Shown here piece after piece: positions 27,149 to 36,266 of a stretch of 64,000 nucleotides of DNA. Under the pieces are notes generated by a model, which worked only from the letters and a program-made list of their open reading frames with translations, had not been told where the DNA came from and did no database searches. Both the position numbers and the translations under genes were made by a program. Numbering within the stretch: position 1 is the stretch's first letter; each line of letters starts with the position of its first letter. This stretch comes from an uncultured Bacteroidales bacterium (lineage in GTDB: Bacteria; Bacteroidota; Bacteroidia; Bacteroidales; FEN-979), in NCBI GenBank assembly GCA_903845055.1, contig CAIMWF010000057.1:1-64000 (forward strand). Reading direction: 5' to 3'.

Positions 27149-27695
27149 ATTTTCCCCCGTTTCCATTGATAAAGAAGCTGAAGTTCACGCTGCCGTAATT
27201 CCGGTGCTGGGTGAAGTACGGGTGTTTCTCAAACTTATAGCTGTCGGAATGTTCGAGGACGAGGAGCCCTTCATCGACCAGAAGCCCCGACTGAAAGATG
27301 AGGTCGGGTATCGACTCGATCCCTTCAAGATCGTAAGGCGGATCGGCAAATACCAGGTCGAAACTGAAGACCATGTGCTTGATGAAGACAAAACTGCTGG
27401 ACTTCACCGGCTTTAAATTTGTTTCACCGAATTCGGCCGCCGTTTTACGGATGAATTCGATACAGCGGGGATTGGAATCAACGGCCGTAACCTCCTTCAC
27501 CCCCCTTGAGAGGAATTCAAAGGCGATGCTCCCGGTACCCGAAAAAAGATCAAGCACCTTCAGCGATTCATAATCAACCATGTTGTTGAGTACGTTGAAC
27601 AGCCCCTCCTTGGCAAAATCGGTCGTTGGCCTTACCGGCAGGTTCACCGGTGGCTGGAGCCTGCGCCCCCTGTATTTGCCGCTTACAATCCGCAT
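27147..27695 (-). CDS. rsmD: 16S rRNA (guanine(966)-N(2))-methyltransferase RsmD
   Basis: A 182-residue methyltransferase. It begins MRIVSGKYRGRRL, the usual RsmD start, followed by RPTTDFAKEGLFNVL, motif I VLDLFSGTGSIAFE (about 47-60), and the catalytic FADPPYDL (about 116-123, DPPY). It methylates N2 of G966 in the small-subunit rRNA. It overlaps the end of the DUF3822 gene by 13 bases, an arrangement usual in the phylum. Its stop is within a 7-bp repeat array. Confidence 0.95.
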   Translation of the reverse strand: MRIVSGKYRGRRLQPPVNLPVRPTTDFAKEGLFNVLNNMVDYESLKVLDLFSGTGSIAFEFLSRGVKEVTAVDSNPRCIEFIRKTAAEFGETNLKPVKSSSFVFIKHMVFSFDLVFADPPYDLEGIESIPDLIFQSGLLVDEGLLVLEHSDSYKFEKHPYFTQHRNYGSVNFSFFINGNGGK

Positions 27696-28576
27696 GAGAA
27701 AAAATTAAACAATGTGTAAAAAGCCTGGGGCTGCAGTTGGTTCAGCATATAGCTGTATTTTACTGTCTCATTCCTGCGCCCGAATTCCACATGCCTGACA
27801 TACCTGAATAAAAGTTCAACCAGTTGGTCGCCATTGCTGACATTGCCCAGAAGCACCAGCGGCAGTGTTTCGGGGTTGAAATTGAGCTGCTCCAGGACAA
27901 AAACAAGGTAATAGGCAACATCTTCCGGCTCCTGGAAGGCGAAGGTATTAAAATAGGACATCTGTTTGCCGTCAAAAATGGCCAGATCGAAATGGGAATT
28001 CCTCAGGTGAAGAAAAACCCGGGGGGAGTGAATCCTGTTTTTGTAATTGACCCAGATGCTGGCAATCAGGATACTGGAGGCATGAACGGTCGTGCCTGGC
28101 TGAAAGTACCTGCTGATGGCATTTCTGATGTAACCGGGCATGGTAAAAAGCTGGTACGCGTCCATCGACAGCAGGTGATCGCAAAAAACTTCTTCCTCCC
28201 CTTCCTTGCCGAAATTGAACGCGAAATATTTCTCCTTTTCGCCCGGCAGGAACAATGGAGCCGGCACCAGGGTTGATTTACTACCCTCCCAGGCGACCCT
28301 GGTCTGCCTGTATGAGGCTGCAAGCCAGGGAATGGAATCGAAAACGCTTTCAAGAAAATCGGGATAGGAAATTTCCCGGCCTGCCAGGGAGGTGATCTGC
28401 CTGACATCTGTCTTCAGCAATTGTTGCAGCCCGACGAACCGGTTGCGTTTGAAATCAAGGATGCAATAGGTTAAATGGTTATCACTGAATATGACCGACA
28501 AACCGCAATCCCCGGTATCCTTTGGGTTGAATACGTTGTCCATCAAATTTAAACCAACCGTAAAATACTCAGCCAT
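27683..28576 (-). CDS. DUF3822 family protein
   Basis: A 297-residue protein of the Bacteroidota-specific DUF3822 family, usually encoded just before rsmD as here. Blocks: FSDNHLTYCILDFKRNRFVGL, with the length near the family norm, and NSHFDLAIFDGKQMSYFNTF in the second half. The ASKHA-like (actin-fold) shape suggested by these strands is inference. Function unknown. The gene overlaps rsmD by 13 bases and lies 9 bases after the MgtC-like gene. Confidence 0.85.
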   Translation of the reverse strand: MAEYFTVGLNLMDNVFNPKDTGDCGLSVIFSDNHLTYCILDFKRNRFVGLQQLLKTDVRQITSLAGREISYPDFLESVFDSIPWLAASYRQTRVAWEGSKSTLVPAPLFLPGEKEKYFAFNFGKEGEEEVFCDHLLSMDAYQLFTMPGYIRNAISRYFQPGTTVHASSILIASIWVNYKNRIHSPRVFLHLRNSHFDLAIFDGKQMSYFNTFAFQEPEDVAYYLVFVLEQLNFNPETLPLVLLGNVSNGDQLVELLFRYVRHVEFGRRNETVKYSYMLNQLQPQAFYTLFNFFSCGL

Positions 28577-28585
28577 AACTGATTG

Positions 28586-29857
28586 CTACACGATGAATAA
28601 CACACCTATCGTCAGTGCAATGATAAGAAGAAAAGCCGGAACAAGGCTGATCGCCGCCTTTTTCCCTCCAAAAAAACTGCCGTAGAGCATTTTCATGGCA
28701 TTGTTGCTGATGATCGCCTGGAAGGTGGCGTATATGACAAGATCCAGCGCGCCCTCATATTTTCCCTGGAAAAGGTTGACCAGGAACGGGTCGATGTCGA
28801 CCAGTCCCACGATATACGAAAGAATGTGGAGCCCGGGAGCCCCGAAACGGTTCATCATGCCATAGGTGATAAAGGTGAAGGCAACGTAGAGAGCCGTAAA
28901 GATCAGGGCGGCCTTGAATTCAAGCGGGTTCTTGTCGTCATGCAGTTCCTGGTCGAAGGTGGTGATCAGCCGGTTCCTGTAGTAAAGGATTCCGACGCCG
29001 GTGGCTGCCGACAGCAGGGAGAGGGCGATTAAAAAAGGCCAGACCCTGGTAAAAAGCGGCTGGCTGAATACCAGGATGAGGATGAGGATGCGCAGGTAGG
29101 AAACAGCGGTGGCGAAAATGATCCCCGCCATGTACTGGTTGAGATGTTGCGGCTCCTTCCTGCTTTTCTTCGCCAGGATGATGGTTGTCGCCGTGCTGGA
29201 ATACAACCCGCCCAGGATGCCTGAAAGGATGATGCTGGCCCCGGGAAAGACAAATTTTTTGAGCAGATAGCTGATGTACGAAATGGATGAAATAACCACC
29301 ACGGCCAGCCATATTTTATAGGGAGAAAGGCTTAACCCCGTAAGGATGGGCTTGTCGGGGACGATGGGAAGAATGACGCCTGCGATGATGAGAAATTTGG
29401 CAAGGGTGATGAATTCGTACCGGTCGAACTTCAGGGATATGGTGGTGAAGGTATCCTTCAGCTCCGTGAATATCAGCACGGTGACCACTACCAGCAGCAC
29501 CATCCAGAGGGGTTGTGTGGTGATGAGCGGGCCCAGGCAGTAGGTGATCAGCGCCACAAAAATGGTGGTTGCCCCGAACTCCTTCAGATCACGGATGTGG
29601 TAATAATAGGAGATCCCCATTATCATGGCAAGCACCAGCCCCCCACCCATGAACAACACCGGTTGCTCACCCCCGATGATGTATAGGATAAAGCCAAGGA
29701 TGCCGATAAAGGTGAAGGTCCTGTCGGTTCCGAAGGTGTGGTTCAGCTCATTGGTCACACTGTGGATCCTGCGCTGCGATAAACCGATCAGGAGTGAAAA
29801 AACGGTGACCAGGATGAAGTTGATCAGGTTTGCGGGGATGGTGCCGGTGAATTGCAT
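28586..29857 (-). CDS. MgtC/SapB-DUF4010 membrane protein
   Basis: A 423-residue membrane protein with about 12 hydrophobic helices. The N-terminal third is MgtC-like (LINFILVTVFSLLIGL, FTFIGILGFIL) and the C-terminal part is DUF4010 (GGLYSSTATTIILAKKSR, AFTFITYGMMNRFG, DPFLVNLFQG). Proteins of this build are of unknown transport or sensing function. It is first in a leftward group with DUF3822 and rsmD. An 8-bp repeat array sits 13 bases before its start, which probably places the promoter within or beyond the array. Confidence 0.85.
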   Translation of the reverse strand: MQFTGTIPANLINFILVTVFSLLIGLSQRRIHSVTNELNHTFGTDRTFTFIGILGFILYIIGGEQPVLFMGGGLVLAMIMGISYYYHIRDLKEFGATTIFVALITYCLGPLITTQPLWMVLLVVVTVLIFTELKDTFTTISLKFDRYEFITLAKFLIIAGVILPIVPDKPILTGLSLSPYKIWLAVVVISSISYISYLLKKFVFPGASIILSGILGGLYSSTATTIILAKKSRKEPQHLNQYMAGIIFATAVSYLRILILILVFSQPLFTRVWPFLIALSLLSAATGVGILYYRNRLITTFDQELHDDKNPLEFKAALIFTALYVAFTFITYGMMNRFGAPGLHILSYIVGLVDIDPFLVNLFQGKYEGALDLVIYATFQAIISNNAMKMLYGSFFGGKKAAISLVPAFLLIIALTIGVLFIV

Positions 29858-29870
29858 GGGTCAGGAGATT

Positions 29871-29942
29871 AAAAGTGAGGTAGCGAGGCAGTGAGGTAGA
29901 GAGGTAGCGAGGTAGCGAAATAGCGAAATAGCGAAATGGTTA
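29871..29942 (+). repeat. 8-bp tandem array (9 units) between the MgtC-like and HsdR-N genes
   Basis: Consensus GGTAGCGA/AATAGCGA, including GGCAGTGA and GGTAGAGA variants. It lies 14 bases after the stop of the HsdR-N gene and 13 before the MgtC-like start. Same family as 24346. Confidence 0.95.
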
Positions 29943-29956
29943 AAACAGGTACCATG

Positions 29957-30433
29957 TTATGATTCTGTTTGAGGTTGGTTGACCAGGTCATAGCCGGGGA
30001 GTTCCTTCAGGAAGGTATAGGTCCTTTTGGCGTGGTCGATATGGCAGGCAAAATGAGAGAGGCCATTGGTGACCAACAGGTAGCTGACCACCAGGGTCAT
30101 GTTGTACATGGCCACCTGGTCGAAAACCGACTGGGTGATCTCCACCTGCGGGGCTTTGCATTCGATCACCAGTCCCGGGCTTCCGTCGGAGCGGTATGCC
30201 AGGATGTCGAAGCGCTTCTTCATCTGGTTGTAGTTCAGTTCGGCCTCCACCACGATCAGCGATGCGGGGAACCCGAGGCGGGTCACCATGAAATTCAGGA
30301 AATGCTGTCTGACCTGTTCTTCGGGAGTGAGCCTGACGAATTTCCGGCGGATCGGGTCGAAGATCTCGGTTTTCCCCGCAGAACCTTCACGGGTACGCGG
30401 AACATAATCCGGCAGGTTGAGTTGCTGTAACAT
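29957..30433 (-). CDS. stand-alone HsdR N-terminal-type nuclease domain protein
   Basis: A 158-residue protein of the HSDR_N_2 family. The PD-(D/E)XK core is seen as RFDILAYRSDGSPGLVIECK (about 90-109): Asp in RFD and ExK in ECK. VEITQSVFDQVAMYN follows as in type I restriction R-subunit N-termini. No helicase, methylase or specificity gene is near, so this is not a restriction system; such lone proteins are widespread in Bacteroidota with unknown role. It shares a divergent promoter region with the AMP nucleosidase gene. Confidence 0.85.
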   Translation of the reverse strand: MLQQLNLPDYVPRTREGSAGKTEIFDPIRRKFVRLTPEEQVRQHFLNFMVTRLGFPASLIVVEAELNYNQMKKRFDILAYRSDGSPGLVIECKAPQVEITQSVFDQVAMYNMTLVVSYLLVTNGLSHFACHIDHAKRTYTFLKELPGYDLVNQPQTES

Positions 30434-30443
30434 ACGGTAATGA

Positions 30444-30451
30444 CAAATTTA
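30444..30451 (-). promoter_or_regulatory. -7 promoter box of the HsdR-N gene
   Basis: TAAATTTG on the minus strand, 10 bases before the ATG. It lies only 22 bp from the opposing box at 30474. Confidence 0.5.
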
Positions 30452-30473
30452 GACAAAAATCTGACAAATCATT

Positions 30474-30481
30474 TATCTTTG
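30474..30481 (+). promoter_or_regulatory. -7 promoter box of the AMP nucleosidase gene
   Basis: TATCTTTG, exact TAnnTTTG match, 52 bases before the first ATG. Divergent with 30444-30451. Confidence 0.55.
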
Positions 30482-30533
30482 CGACAACGATTTCACCCGG
30501 CCCGGTTATTCCTCCCCGGCCGTCTGAAATACA

Positions 30534-31319
30534 ATGTCACCTTTTATGAAAACCAAAAAAGAGATCGTCGACAACTGGCTTCCGCGGTATACCGGAACTC
30601 CCCTTGAAAGTTTCGGCGATCTGATCCTCCTGACCAACTTCAGCAGCTATCTCGAACTTTTCTCAAAATTATACGGCGTCCCTGTCGTGGGCAAGGATAA
30701 AGCCATGCCCAGCGCCACCTTCGGACGCATCACCCTGATCAACTTCGGCATGGGCAGCCCCAACGCCGCAACCATCATGGACCTGCTCAGCGCGATCGCC
30801 CCCAAGGCGGCGCTCTTCCTTGGGAAATGCGGGGGGCTTAAGAAAAAATGCAAGGTTGGCGACATGATCGTTCCCATTGCCGCCATCCGTGGTGAAGGAA
30901 CATCCGACGACTATTTCCACGAAAGGGTTCCGGCACTCCCAGCCTTCAACCTCCAGAAGATCATGTCGACGGTCATCCACAACCACCGGAAGGATTACTG
31001 GACCGGAACGGTCTACACCACCAACCGCAGGGTGTGGGAATACGACGAGGAATTTAAAAAACAGCTGCGCGAAACCCGCGCCATTGCCATTGATATGGAG
31101 TCGGCAACCCTGTTCATGGTAGGCTTTGCCAACGAGATACCCACCGGGGCCGTGCTGTTGGTTTCCGATCAGCCCATGGTTGGCCGGGGCATCAAAACCC
31201 AGGCAAGCGACCGGCTGGTCACGCAGAATTTCTCGGAAGAGCACCTGCGCATCGGGGTGGATACGATGCAGGACCTCATCGATAAGAAGCTGCTGGTGAA
31301 ACACCTCCGGTTCGACTAA
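30534..31319 (+). CDS. AMP nucleosidase, Bacteroidetes type
   Basis: A 261-residue AMP nucleosidase of the short form found in Bacteroidota; hydrolyses AMP to adenine and ribose 5-phosphate. Family features: NWLPRYTGTPLESFG near the start, INFGMGSPNAATIMDLL, FLGKCGGLKKKCKVGDMIVP, AIDMESATLFMVGFAN, and VSDQPMVGRGIKTQASD. The second ATG at 30546 (MKTKKEIV) matches how homologues begin and may be the real start. holA follows after 15 bases. Confidence 0.9.
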   Translation: MSPFMKTKKEIVDNWLPRYTGTPLESFGDLILLTNFSSYLELFSKLYGVPVVGKDKAMPSATFGRITLINFGMGSPNAATIMDLLSAIAPKAALFLGKCGGLKKKCKVGDMIVPIAAIRGEGTSDDYFHERVPALPAFNLQKIMSTVIHNHRKDYWTGTVYTTNRRVWEYDEEFKKQLRETRAIAIDMESATLFMVGFANEIPTGAVLLVSDQPMVGRGIKTQASDRLVTQNFSEEHLRIGVDTMQDLIDKKLLVKHLRFD

Positions 31320-31334
31320 GCGCAAAGAGCTACC

Positions 31335-32351
31335 ATGGCAGAAAAGAACAATATCAGTTTCGACAATCTCCTGGCCGACCTGAAAAACCAGATCTACTAC
31401 CCGGTGTACCTTCTGCACGGGGATGAATCCTATTTCATCGACATGATCAGCGATTACATCGAACAGAACGTGCTGAGCGACCAGGAAAAGGAGTTCAACC
31501 AGACCATCGTTTACGGCAAGGACTCGGAGGTTCACACCCTGATGAGCTACGCCAGGCGGTTCCCGATGATGGCAAATTACCAGGTGCTCATCGTCAAGGA
31601 GGCCCAGGATCTCGAAAAGATCGAAGATTTCCAGTCCTACCTCGAAAACCCGCTCTCCTCCACCCTGCTGGTCCTCTGCTACAAATACGGCAAAGTCGAC
31701 AAACGGAAATCCTTTTTCAAATCCATCGAAAAGCACGGGGTGACCTTTGAATCGGCCCGCATTTATGAAAACAAGATCCCCGACTGGATCAGCGATTACC
31801 TCCGCAGGAGAAAATACACGATCACGCCGAAGGCCGCGGCATTGCTCACCGAATTCCTGGGGGCCGACCTTGGAAAGATTGTCAACGAGATCCAGAAACT
31901 GCTCATCAATGTTCCCGCCGGCGCGGAGATCGACGAGGAATACGTGGAGAAGAACATCGGCATCAGCAAGGATTTCAACGTTTTTGAACTTCAGAAGGCC
32001 CTCGGGAAAAGGGATGTGCTGAAGGCCAACCAGATCATACTCTATTTTGCCGCCAACCCACGCGAAAACCCGCTGGTCAAGGTGATCCCGATCCTCTTTT
32101 CCTATTTTTCGAAGATCCTCAGTTACCATTATCTGCAGGACAAATCGCAGAATGCCGTTGCCATGGCCCTGGGGGTCAAGCCTTTCTTTGTGCAGGATTA
32201 CCAGCAGGCAGCCCGTACCTTCCCGGTCGGCAAAGTTGTTTCAGTCATTTCGCTGTTGCGCACCTACGACCTGAAGGCGAAAGGGGTGGATAACGTTTCG
32301 GCAACGGACGGTGAACTGATGAAAGAATTGATTTTCAGGATCCTGCACTAA
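31335..32351 (+). CDS. holA: DNA polymerase III subunit delta
   Basis: A 338-residue clamp-loader delta subunit. It begins with the AAA-like domain block YPVYLLHGDESYFIDMISDY and has VLIVKEAQDLEKIEDFQSYL (beta-clamp opening region), then GADLGKIVNEIQKL and the helical collar domain. Length and pattern match Bacteroidota HolA. Encoded 15 bases after AMP nucleosidase; convergent with the acyl-CoA ligase gene, whose stop lies 3 bases away. Confidence 0.9.
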   Translation: MAEKNNISFDNLLADLKNQIYYPVYLLHGDESYFIDMISDYIEQNVLSDQEKEFNQTIVYGKDSEVHTLMSYARRFPMMANYQVLIVKEAQDLEKIEDFQSYLENPLSSTLLVLCYKYGKVDKRKSFFKSIEKHGVTFESARIYENKIPDWISDYLRRRKYTITPKAAALLTEFLGADLGKIVNEIQKLLINVPAGAEIDEEYVEKNIGISKDFNVFELQKALGKRDVLKANQIILYFAANPRENPLVKVIPILFSYFSKILSYHYLQDKSQNAVAMALGVKPFFVQDYQQAARTFPVGKVVSVISLLRTYDLKAKGVDNVSATDGELMKELIFRILH

Positions 32352-32353
32352 GA

Positions 32354-34150
32354 TCATTCAACCCTGTAATTGTATTCCGACGACCGGTAAGTCTCTTCGA
32401 TGATCTTGCTGTATTTTTCCACGATGAATTTGCGGCGAAGCTTCAGGGTCGGCGATATTTCGCCCGAATCGGTGTTCCATTCGGCATCGAGCAGCCTGAA
32501 TTTCTTGATCTTGTTGCTCTGGTCGAGATCCTGGTTGAACCGTTCGATCTCCTGGCGAATCCTCCGGATGATGTTCGGATTCTGAACCGCCTTTTTCCGC
32601 GAACCAAAGGCGATGTGCTTGGCTTCGCACCATCCCGTCAGGTATTCAAAATTCGGGATGATCAGGGCGGCGGGGAAATTCCGGTTCTCGCCCACCACCA
32701 TGATATGCTCGATGAAGGGCGACTCCTTGATTCGTTGTTCGATGGGTTGCGGCGCGATGTATTTGCCGCCCGAGGTTTTGAATATCTCCTTTTTCCGGTC
32801 GGTGATCCTGAGAAATCTGCCATCTTCGATCACCCCGATGTCGCCGGTATGGAACCATCCTTCGGAATCGATCACCTCGGCGGTTTTTTCGGGGCGGTTG
32901 AGATAACCCATCATGATGTTGGGCCCTTTGCAGAGGATCTCTCCGTCTTCTGCAATTTTCATCTGGTTGCCCGTCAGCAGTGGTCCCACCGTGCCGAATT
33001 TCACACAACCCGGTTCAAACCGGTAACAGGTGATCCCGGGAGAGGTTTCGGTGAGCCCGTAGGCCTCGAGGATCGGGATGCGGGCCGCCCAGAAGATCCT
33101 GGCCAGCCGGGGGTGCAGCGAGGCGCTGCCGGAAACGATGAACTTGAGTTCGCCCCCCAGCGCTGCGCGCCATTTACGGAATACAAGGAGGTTGGCAATA
33201 TAAAGCTTGACATCATAAATAAAACCCCGCGCATGGTTCAACTCAAATTTGTGGCCCTGCCGGAGGGCCCAGAAGAACAGGATCTTCATTGGCAGCGGCA
33301 GCGACCTGCCCTTTGCAACGATCTGGTTGTATATCTTTTCAAAAACCCTCGGCACCGAGGCAAATCCATGCGGTTTCACCTCCCGGATGTAATCGCCGAG
33401 CTCGTCGATGTTCTGAACATAATAGATGGAGACGCCAAACGATTGGTAGGTATACCCTGCTGTGCGCTCGTACACATGGCAGAGCGGCAGGAAACTGACG
33501 GCCCGGTCGTGCATCTCCAGGGGAGGTATCTCGGCAAGGGCCTTGTAGTTGGTCACAAAATTGTTGTGGGACGACATCACCCCCTTCGGTCTTCCGGTCG
33601 TCCCTGAAGTATAGATGATCGTTGCCATGTCGGCGGGGAGGATCGAATGTTTGATCGCTTCCAGCTCCGCTGGGTCGGGATGCGATTTTCCCAGTTCGAG
33701 GATCTCTTTCCAGTTGCGGATCCCGTCCACCTGCTCGATCGAAAATACGCCCTTCAGCCCGGTAATTTCGGGAAGCACCCTGGCAATCCTCTGGTAAATG
33801 ACAAGATCGGAAAATACCAGGTACTCAATTTCCGCGTCTTTGAATATATACCGGTAATTGTCCTCACTGATCGTCGGGTAGATGGGTACTTGCACGGCAC
33901 CGATCTGGAGCAGCCCCATGTCGATGAAGTTCCATTCGGGGCAGTTTACCATCAGCGTGGCGACCCGGGTCCCTTTTCCGATCCCGAGTGATAAAAGCCC
34001 CAGGCTGACCCACCGGCTGTAATTGACATAATCCGCAGCGGAATACTTCACCCAGGCCCCATCCTTCTTCACATTGAGCAGGTCGGTGATTGAACGGTAC
34101 TCGTCCTTGTATAACTCCAGCAGATCAAAAATCCGGGTAACTTCCTTCAT
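32354..34150 (-). CDS. long-chain fatty acid-CoA ligase (AMP-forming), copy 1
   Basis: A 598-residue ANL-superfamily adenylating enzyme. Motifs: AMP-binding TIIYTSGTTGRPKGVM (about 172-187), ILEAYGLTETSPGI, GWFHTGDIG, and the hinge/C-terminal KEIFKTSGGKYIAPQPIE with catalytic Lys region. It activates long-chain fatty acids to acyl-CoA. A close relative is encoded directly upstream (34177), 26 bases away, implying tandem duplication followed by divergence. Confidence 0.92.
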   Translation of the reverse strand: MKEVTRIFDLLELYKDEYRSITDLLNVKKDGAWVKYSAADYVNYSRWVSLGLLSLGIGKGTRVATLMVNCPEWNFIDMGLLQIGAVQVPIYPTISEDNYRYIFKDAEIEYLVFSDLVIYQRIARVLPEITGLKGVFSIEQVDGIRNWKEILELGKSHPDPAELEAIKHSILPADMATIIYTSGTTGRPKGVMSSHNNFVTNYKALAEIPPLEMHDRAVSFLPLCHVYERTAGYTYQSFGVSIYYVQNIDELGDYIREVKPHGFASVPRVFEKIYNQIVAKGRSLPLPMKILFFWALRQGHKFELNHARGFIYDVKLYIANLLVFRKWRAALGGELKFIVSGSASLHPRLARIFWAARIPILEAYGLTETSPGITCYRFEPGCVKFGTVGPLLTGNQMKIAEDGEILCKGPNIMMGYLNRPEKTAEVIDSEGWFHTGDIGVIEDGRFLRITDRKKEIFKTSGGKYIAPQPIEQRIKESPFIEHIMVVGENRNFPAALIIPNFEYLTGWCEAKHIAFGSRKKAVQNPNIIRRIRQEIERFNQDLDQSNKIKKFRLLDAEWNTDSGEISPTLKLRRKFIVEKYSKIIEETYRSSEYNYRVE

Positions 34151-34176
34151 AACGTAAAAACGACAAAAAACTCAGT

Positions 34177-35943
34177 TTATTCAAAGAGCCTGGCAATTTT
34201 ATCCGCATATTTCTGTGAGATAAAATTCCGTTTCAGCTTCAGGGTCGGGGTGATTTCACCCGATTCGAAGGTCCACTCGGTATCAAGCAGGTCCCAGCTT
34301 TTAATTTTTTCGGTATCTCCCAGGCACCGGTTGTAACGTGTCACCTCCGTCTGGAAACGTTTATGGATCCTCGAAAGGCTGATCATCTCAGCGTTGGTGG
34401 TATAGGGTATCTCCTTCACCTGGCAATAGGATCTCAGGAAGGTGAAGTCGGGCACGATCAGGGCCCCGGCGAACTTCTGGTGTTCGCCCAGCACGACGAT
34501 CTGGTCGATGAACAGCGATTCCTTGAAGGTATCTTCAATGGGCTGCGGACTGATGTACTTGCCAAACGACGTTTTGAACAGTTCCTTTTTCCTGCCGGTG
34601 ATCTTCAGGTGGCCTTCGGGTTCGATCCGGCCAAGGTCGCCGGTATGGAACCAGCCCTCCCCGTCGATGGCAGCGCTGGTCATCTCCGGTTCCCTGTAAT
34701 AGCCCTTCATCACGTTGGGGCCCTTGCAGAGGATCTCCCCGTCATCGGCGATCTTCACCTGCACATCCTTCAATACACGGCCCACGGTGCCGAATTTCAT
34801 CCCGTTTTTGGCGAGGTCATTGACCGCGATCACCGGCGAGGTTTCCGTCAACCCGTAACCCTCCAGCACGTTGATGCCGGCGCAGGTGAACATCCTTGCA
34901 AGCCTGGGCTGCAGCGCGGCCCCTCCTGAAACGATCAGCAGGTGTTTGCCGCCAAGCGCCTCGCGCCATTTGACATAGACGAGTTTATCGTAGATTTTTC
35001 TCTTCAGTTCATACACCCAGCCGTTGGCTCCGTTTAGTTCATAACGGAGGGCAAGGTGCAGGGCCCAGAAAAAGATCCACCGTTTCACCCCCTTGAGCTT
35101 GTGCCCCGTGGCGATGAGCTTGTCGTAAATCTTTTCAAGCAACCGGGGAACGGTGGAGAGGATGTCGGGCTGCACCTCCTTCATGTTGTCGGTGATGGTC
35201 CCCAGGTTCTCGGCATAATAGATGGAAAAGCCCAGGTAATGATACAGGTAATTGAGCATCCGCTCGTACACATGGCACAAAGGCAGGTAACTCACGGCCT
35301 TGGCCTCTTCACCGAAGGGCGGGATGTGTCGGCAGTTTTTAAAATTGGAAATGATGTTCTGATGGGAGAGCATCACCCCTTTGGGATTGCCCGTTGTTCC
35401 CGAGGTATAGATGATGGTGGCCACATCGTCGGGAGTGATGATGTTTTTCCTGGTCTCCAGCAGCGCGGAATCGGCATGTTGCTTCCCGAGCTCGATCAGC
35501 TCATTGAGATGCTGATGCTCATCAAGCGCTTTGTAGGTGAAAACACCCTGGATGTGGGCGATTTCGGGGAGAATGTGCTGGATCTTGCGGAGCAGTTCCT
35601 GGCCGGAAATGAATACATATTTCACCTCCGCATGGTTGAGGATGTACTTGTAATCGGATTCGCTGATGGTTGCATAGATGGGCACGTGAACCGCCCCGAC
35701 CTGCAGGATGGCCATATCGACGAAGTTCCATTCGGCACGGTTTGAACTGATCTGTGCGATCTTGTCACCCGGCTGAACCCCGAGCGCCAGGAACCCGTAA
35801 CTGATATTATCGACAATTTCGCGGTACTGGCGGATGGAATACATTGACCACTCCCCGTTTTCCTTGGAGGCGACAACATCGGGTTTGGGCCTGAAGGTGG
35901 CTTCGTGGTATGGCAAAAGGTCAAAGATGCGGGTTACTTCCAT
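34177..35943 (-). CDS. long-chain fatty acid-CoA ligase (AMP-forming), copy 2
   Basis: A 588-residue paralogue of the downstream ligase. Motifs: TIIYTSGTTGNPKGVMLSHQN (cut at about 174-190), VLEGYGLTETSPVI, GWFHTGDLG, KELFKTSFGKYISPQPIE. It shares the start MEVTRIFDLLP with copy 1 (MKEVTRIFDLLE) but the two differ throughout, so the duplication is old. Probable different chain-length preference is inference. Upstream region 35944-36266 holds a long 8-bp repeat array. Confidence 0.92.
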   Translation of the reverse strand: MEVTRIFDLLPYHEATFRPKPDVVASKENGEWSMYSIRQYREIVDNISYGFLALGVQPGDKIAQISSNRAEWNFVDMAILQVGAVHVPIYATISESDYKYILNHAEVKYVFISGQELLRKIQHILPEIAHIQGVFTYKALDEHQHLNELIELGKQHADSALLETRKNIITPDDVATIIYTSGTTGNPKGVMLSHQNIISNFKNCRHIPPFGEEAKAVSYLPLCHVYERMLNYLYHYLGFSIYYAENLGTITDNMKEVQPDILSTVPRLLEKIYDKLIATGHKLKGVKRWIFFWALHLALRYELNGANGWVYELKRKIYDKLVYVKWREALGGKHLLIVSGGAALQPRLARMFTCAGINVLEGYGLTETSPVIAVNDLAKNGMKFGTVGRVLKDVQVKIADDGEILCKGPNVMKGYYREPEMTSAAIDGEGWFHTGDLGRIEPEGHLKITGRKKELFKTSFGKYISPQPIEDTFKESLFIDQIVVLGEHQKFAGALIVPDFTFLRSYCQVKEIPYTTNAEMISLSRIHKRFQTEVTRYNRCLGDTEKIKSWDLLDTEWTFESGEITPTLKLKRNFISQKYADKIARLFE

Positions 35944-36052
35944 AACATTTCAGGATTGACTGTTGTGCAGATCAGAAATTTAGTGCAATAATAAGGAAAA
36001 GTAGCAGAGTAACAAAAAGAGGGGTTAAGATCGTGGGATGGGGATTAGGAGA

Positions 36053-36196
36053 AATGGTAAAATGGTGACAGGGTGACAGGGCGATAGGGTTGGAGGGTTG
36101 CAGGGTTAGAGGGTGACAAGGTTACAGGGTGACAAGGTTACAGGGTGACAAGGTTACAGGGTGACAGGGTAATAGGGTGCCAAGGTTACAGGGTGA
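36053..36196 (+). repeat. 8-bp tandem array, 18 units, longest in the window
   Basis: Eighteen contiguous 8-mers in unbroken phase, consensus CAGGGTGA alternating with CAAGGTTA, and starting with AATGGTAA and AATGGTGA. It fills most of the intergenic space between the acyl-CoA ligase start (35943) and the SDR stop (36267). No spacers, so not a CRISPR array. The first units resemble AATGGCGA of the other 8-bp arrays. Confidence 0.95.
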
Positions 36197-36266
36197 CAGG
36201 GACTCATGGTTAAGGCTGCCGATGAACCCGTCATTAGCAATTTATTTTTCTAACTTTTAATTTTTT

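Noticed and set aside
29957-30433. Restriction-modification system
   Set aside because: Only an HsdR-N-like domain is present; no helicase, methylase or specificity subunit in the window.
30669-32129. 486-codon open frame on the minus strand
   Set aside because: Lies antisense across AMP nucleosidase and holA; length is explained by codon bias, with no recognisable protein.
36053-36196. Possible CRISPR array
   Set aside because: Eight-base units are contiguous with no spacers, and no cas genes are near.
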